Assembly: GCA_964536025.1 (NCBI GenBank)
Contig: CAZHXA010000023.1
Coordinates: 1-34,257 of the forward strand
Direction of reading: 5' to 3'
DNA from: RGIG4576 sp964536025
GTDB taxonomy: Bacteria; Bacteroidota; Bacteroidia; Bacteroidales; Muribaculaceae
DNA length: 34,257 nucleotides
Shown here: positions 34,067 to 34,257 of the stretch, piece by piece
Position numbering within the stretch: the stretch's first letter is position 1
How the letters are laid out: every line of letters starts with the position of its first letter
Notes under the pieces: model-generated
What the model was told of the DNA's origin: nothing
What the model saw: only the letters and a program-made list of their open reading frames with translations
Databases searched by the model: none
Made by a program: the position numbers and the translations under genes

Positions 34067-34087
34067 TACAATGCCTTCGGCATTGTA
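34067..34087. repeat. Short perfect hairpin
   Basis: TACAATGCC and GGCATTGTA form a 9-bp stem with the loop TTC. There is no T run, so it is not a terminator. Such compact palindromes are typical of REP-like dispersed elements, which would need a genome-wide search to confirm. Confidence 0.45.
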
Positions 34088-34171
34088 TCTCTCGCTCGTT
34101 ACGGACACTCAGAATTATAGCTTTCCCTTCCCTATTTTTAAGTCCAAACGGGGCGGGGTGGGGAATAAACG

Positions 34172-34206
34172 AAAAAGCGACTCAATCGTTGATTGAATCG
34201 CTTTTT
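34172..34206 (-). terminator. Terminator of tRNA-Val
   Basis: A 16-bp stem with one internal mismatch (34172-34187 with 34191-34206, loop GTT) is followed on the minus strand by T-rich sequence. It begins a few bases past the tRNA-Val 3' end. The plus-strand flank is also T-rich, so it may work in both directions. Confidence 0.8.
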
Positions 34207-34212
34207 TTGTCG

Positions 34213-34257
34213 TGGGCGTTGACGGATTCGAACCGCCGACCCTCTGCTTGTAAGGCA
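34213..34257 (-). tRNA. tRNA-Val(TAC), truncated by the window edge
   Basis: On the minus strand the 3' part is visible. The anticodon loop CTTACAA gives anticodon TAC, the T arm is GGCGG-TTCGAAT-CCGTC, and the acceptor 3' strand is AACGCCC with discriminator A. The D arm and 5' acceptor strand lie beyond the window. Confidence 0.88.

Larger units (their letters stand above)
33897..34212. other. Hairpin-rich intergenic region before tRNA-Val
   Basis: The 316-base stretch has no credible ORF. It contains five inverted repeats: the terminator at 33921-33947, a long stem at 33986-34028, a small AACC-TTCC-GGTT hairpin (34048-34059), a 9-bp stem with loop TTC (34067-34087), and the tRNA-Val terminator (34172-34206). 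A G-rich tract (34169-34173 and upstream) is also present. The middle three hairpins are not explained by neighbouring genes. Confidence 0.55.

Noticed and set aside
1..34257. CRISPR arrays, integrases, transposases, toxin-antitoxin pairs or restriction genes.
   Set aside because: No regularly spaced direct repeats and no recognisable proteins of these classes were found on either strand.

Overview
The window is AT-rich chromosomal DNA of a Bacteroidota bacterium, most likely order Bacteroidales (Muribaculaceae- or Prevotellaceae-like; the family level is inference). The evidence is a set of TAnnTTTG-type -7 promoter elements in front of tRNAs and genes, mostly A-rich leaders with few Shine-Dalgarno sequences, a SusC/SusD pair, many lipoproteins with a signal-peptidase-II cysteine near residue 20, BACON, DUF4493 and PCMD domains, and a C-terminal tail typical of Bacteroidales secreted proteins.

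Layout. 1-1100: the 5' end of a minus-strand gene, a doubtful small ORF, and tRNA-Arg(TCT), tRNA-Lys(CTT) and tRNA-Leu(CAA), each with its own promoter and hairpin terminator. 1291-3390: an outer-membrane beta-barrel protein of the TonB-receptor superfamily. 3404-7287: a peroxide-defence block (ahpF, ahpC and oxyR on the minus strand, dps divergent on the plus strand) with two ATAG-N7-CTAT sites resembling OxyR half-operators. 7363-10831: valS and a DUF4923-type secreted protein, both minus strand.

11157-20704: a six-gene plus-strand operon. It encodes three DUF4493 lipoproteins (two ending in PCMD, one carrying BACON), two paralogous outer-membrane beta-barrels, and a fourth lipoprotein with FnIII-like and PCMD domains. 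It has no enzyme, SusC/D pair or regulator. This is the best candidate for an undescribed cell-surface system. 20705-21450: a structured leader RNA candidate and the remains of a MATE efflux pump gene broken by frameshifts and a large internal deletion.

21573-24292: pckA (minus) and a flavodoxin/2x[4Fe-4S] EFR1-type protein (plus). 24640-32479: a SusC-SusD-lipoprotein-PKD/propeller-like lipoprotein operon, probably a nutrient-uptake system without adjacent degradative enzymes. 32721-33896: a secreted repeat (propeller-like) protein with a sorting-signal-like C-terminus. 33897-34257: several hairpins and a truncated tRNA-Val(TAC) on the minus strand.

How the genes work together. AhpC and AhpF form the NADH-dependent peroxidase, Dps sequesters iron, and OxyR (both redox cysteines present) probably controls all of them. 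The two large plus-strand operons each encode surface lipoproteins with outer-membrane proteins, consistent with glycan or host-surface binding and uptake. All family names come from recognition by eye, not from a database search.
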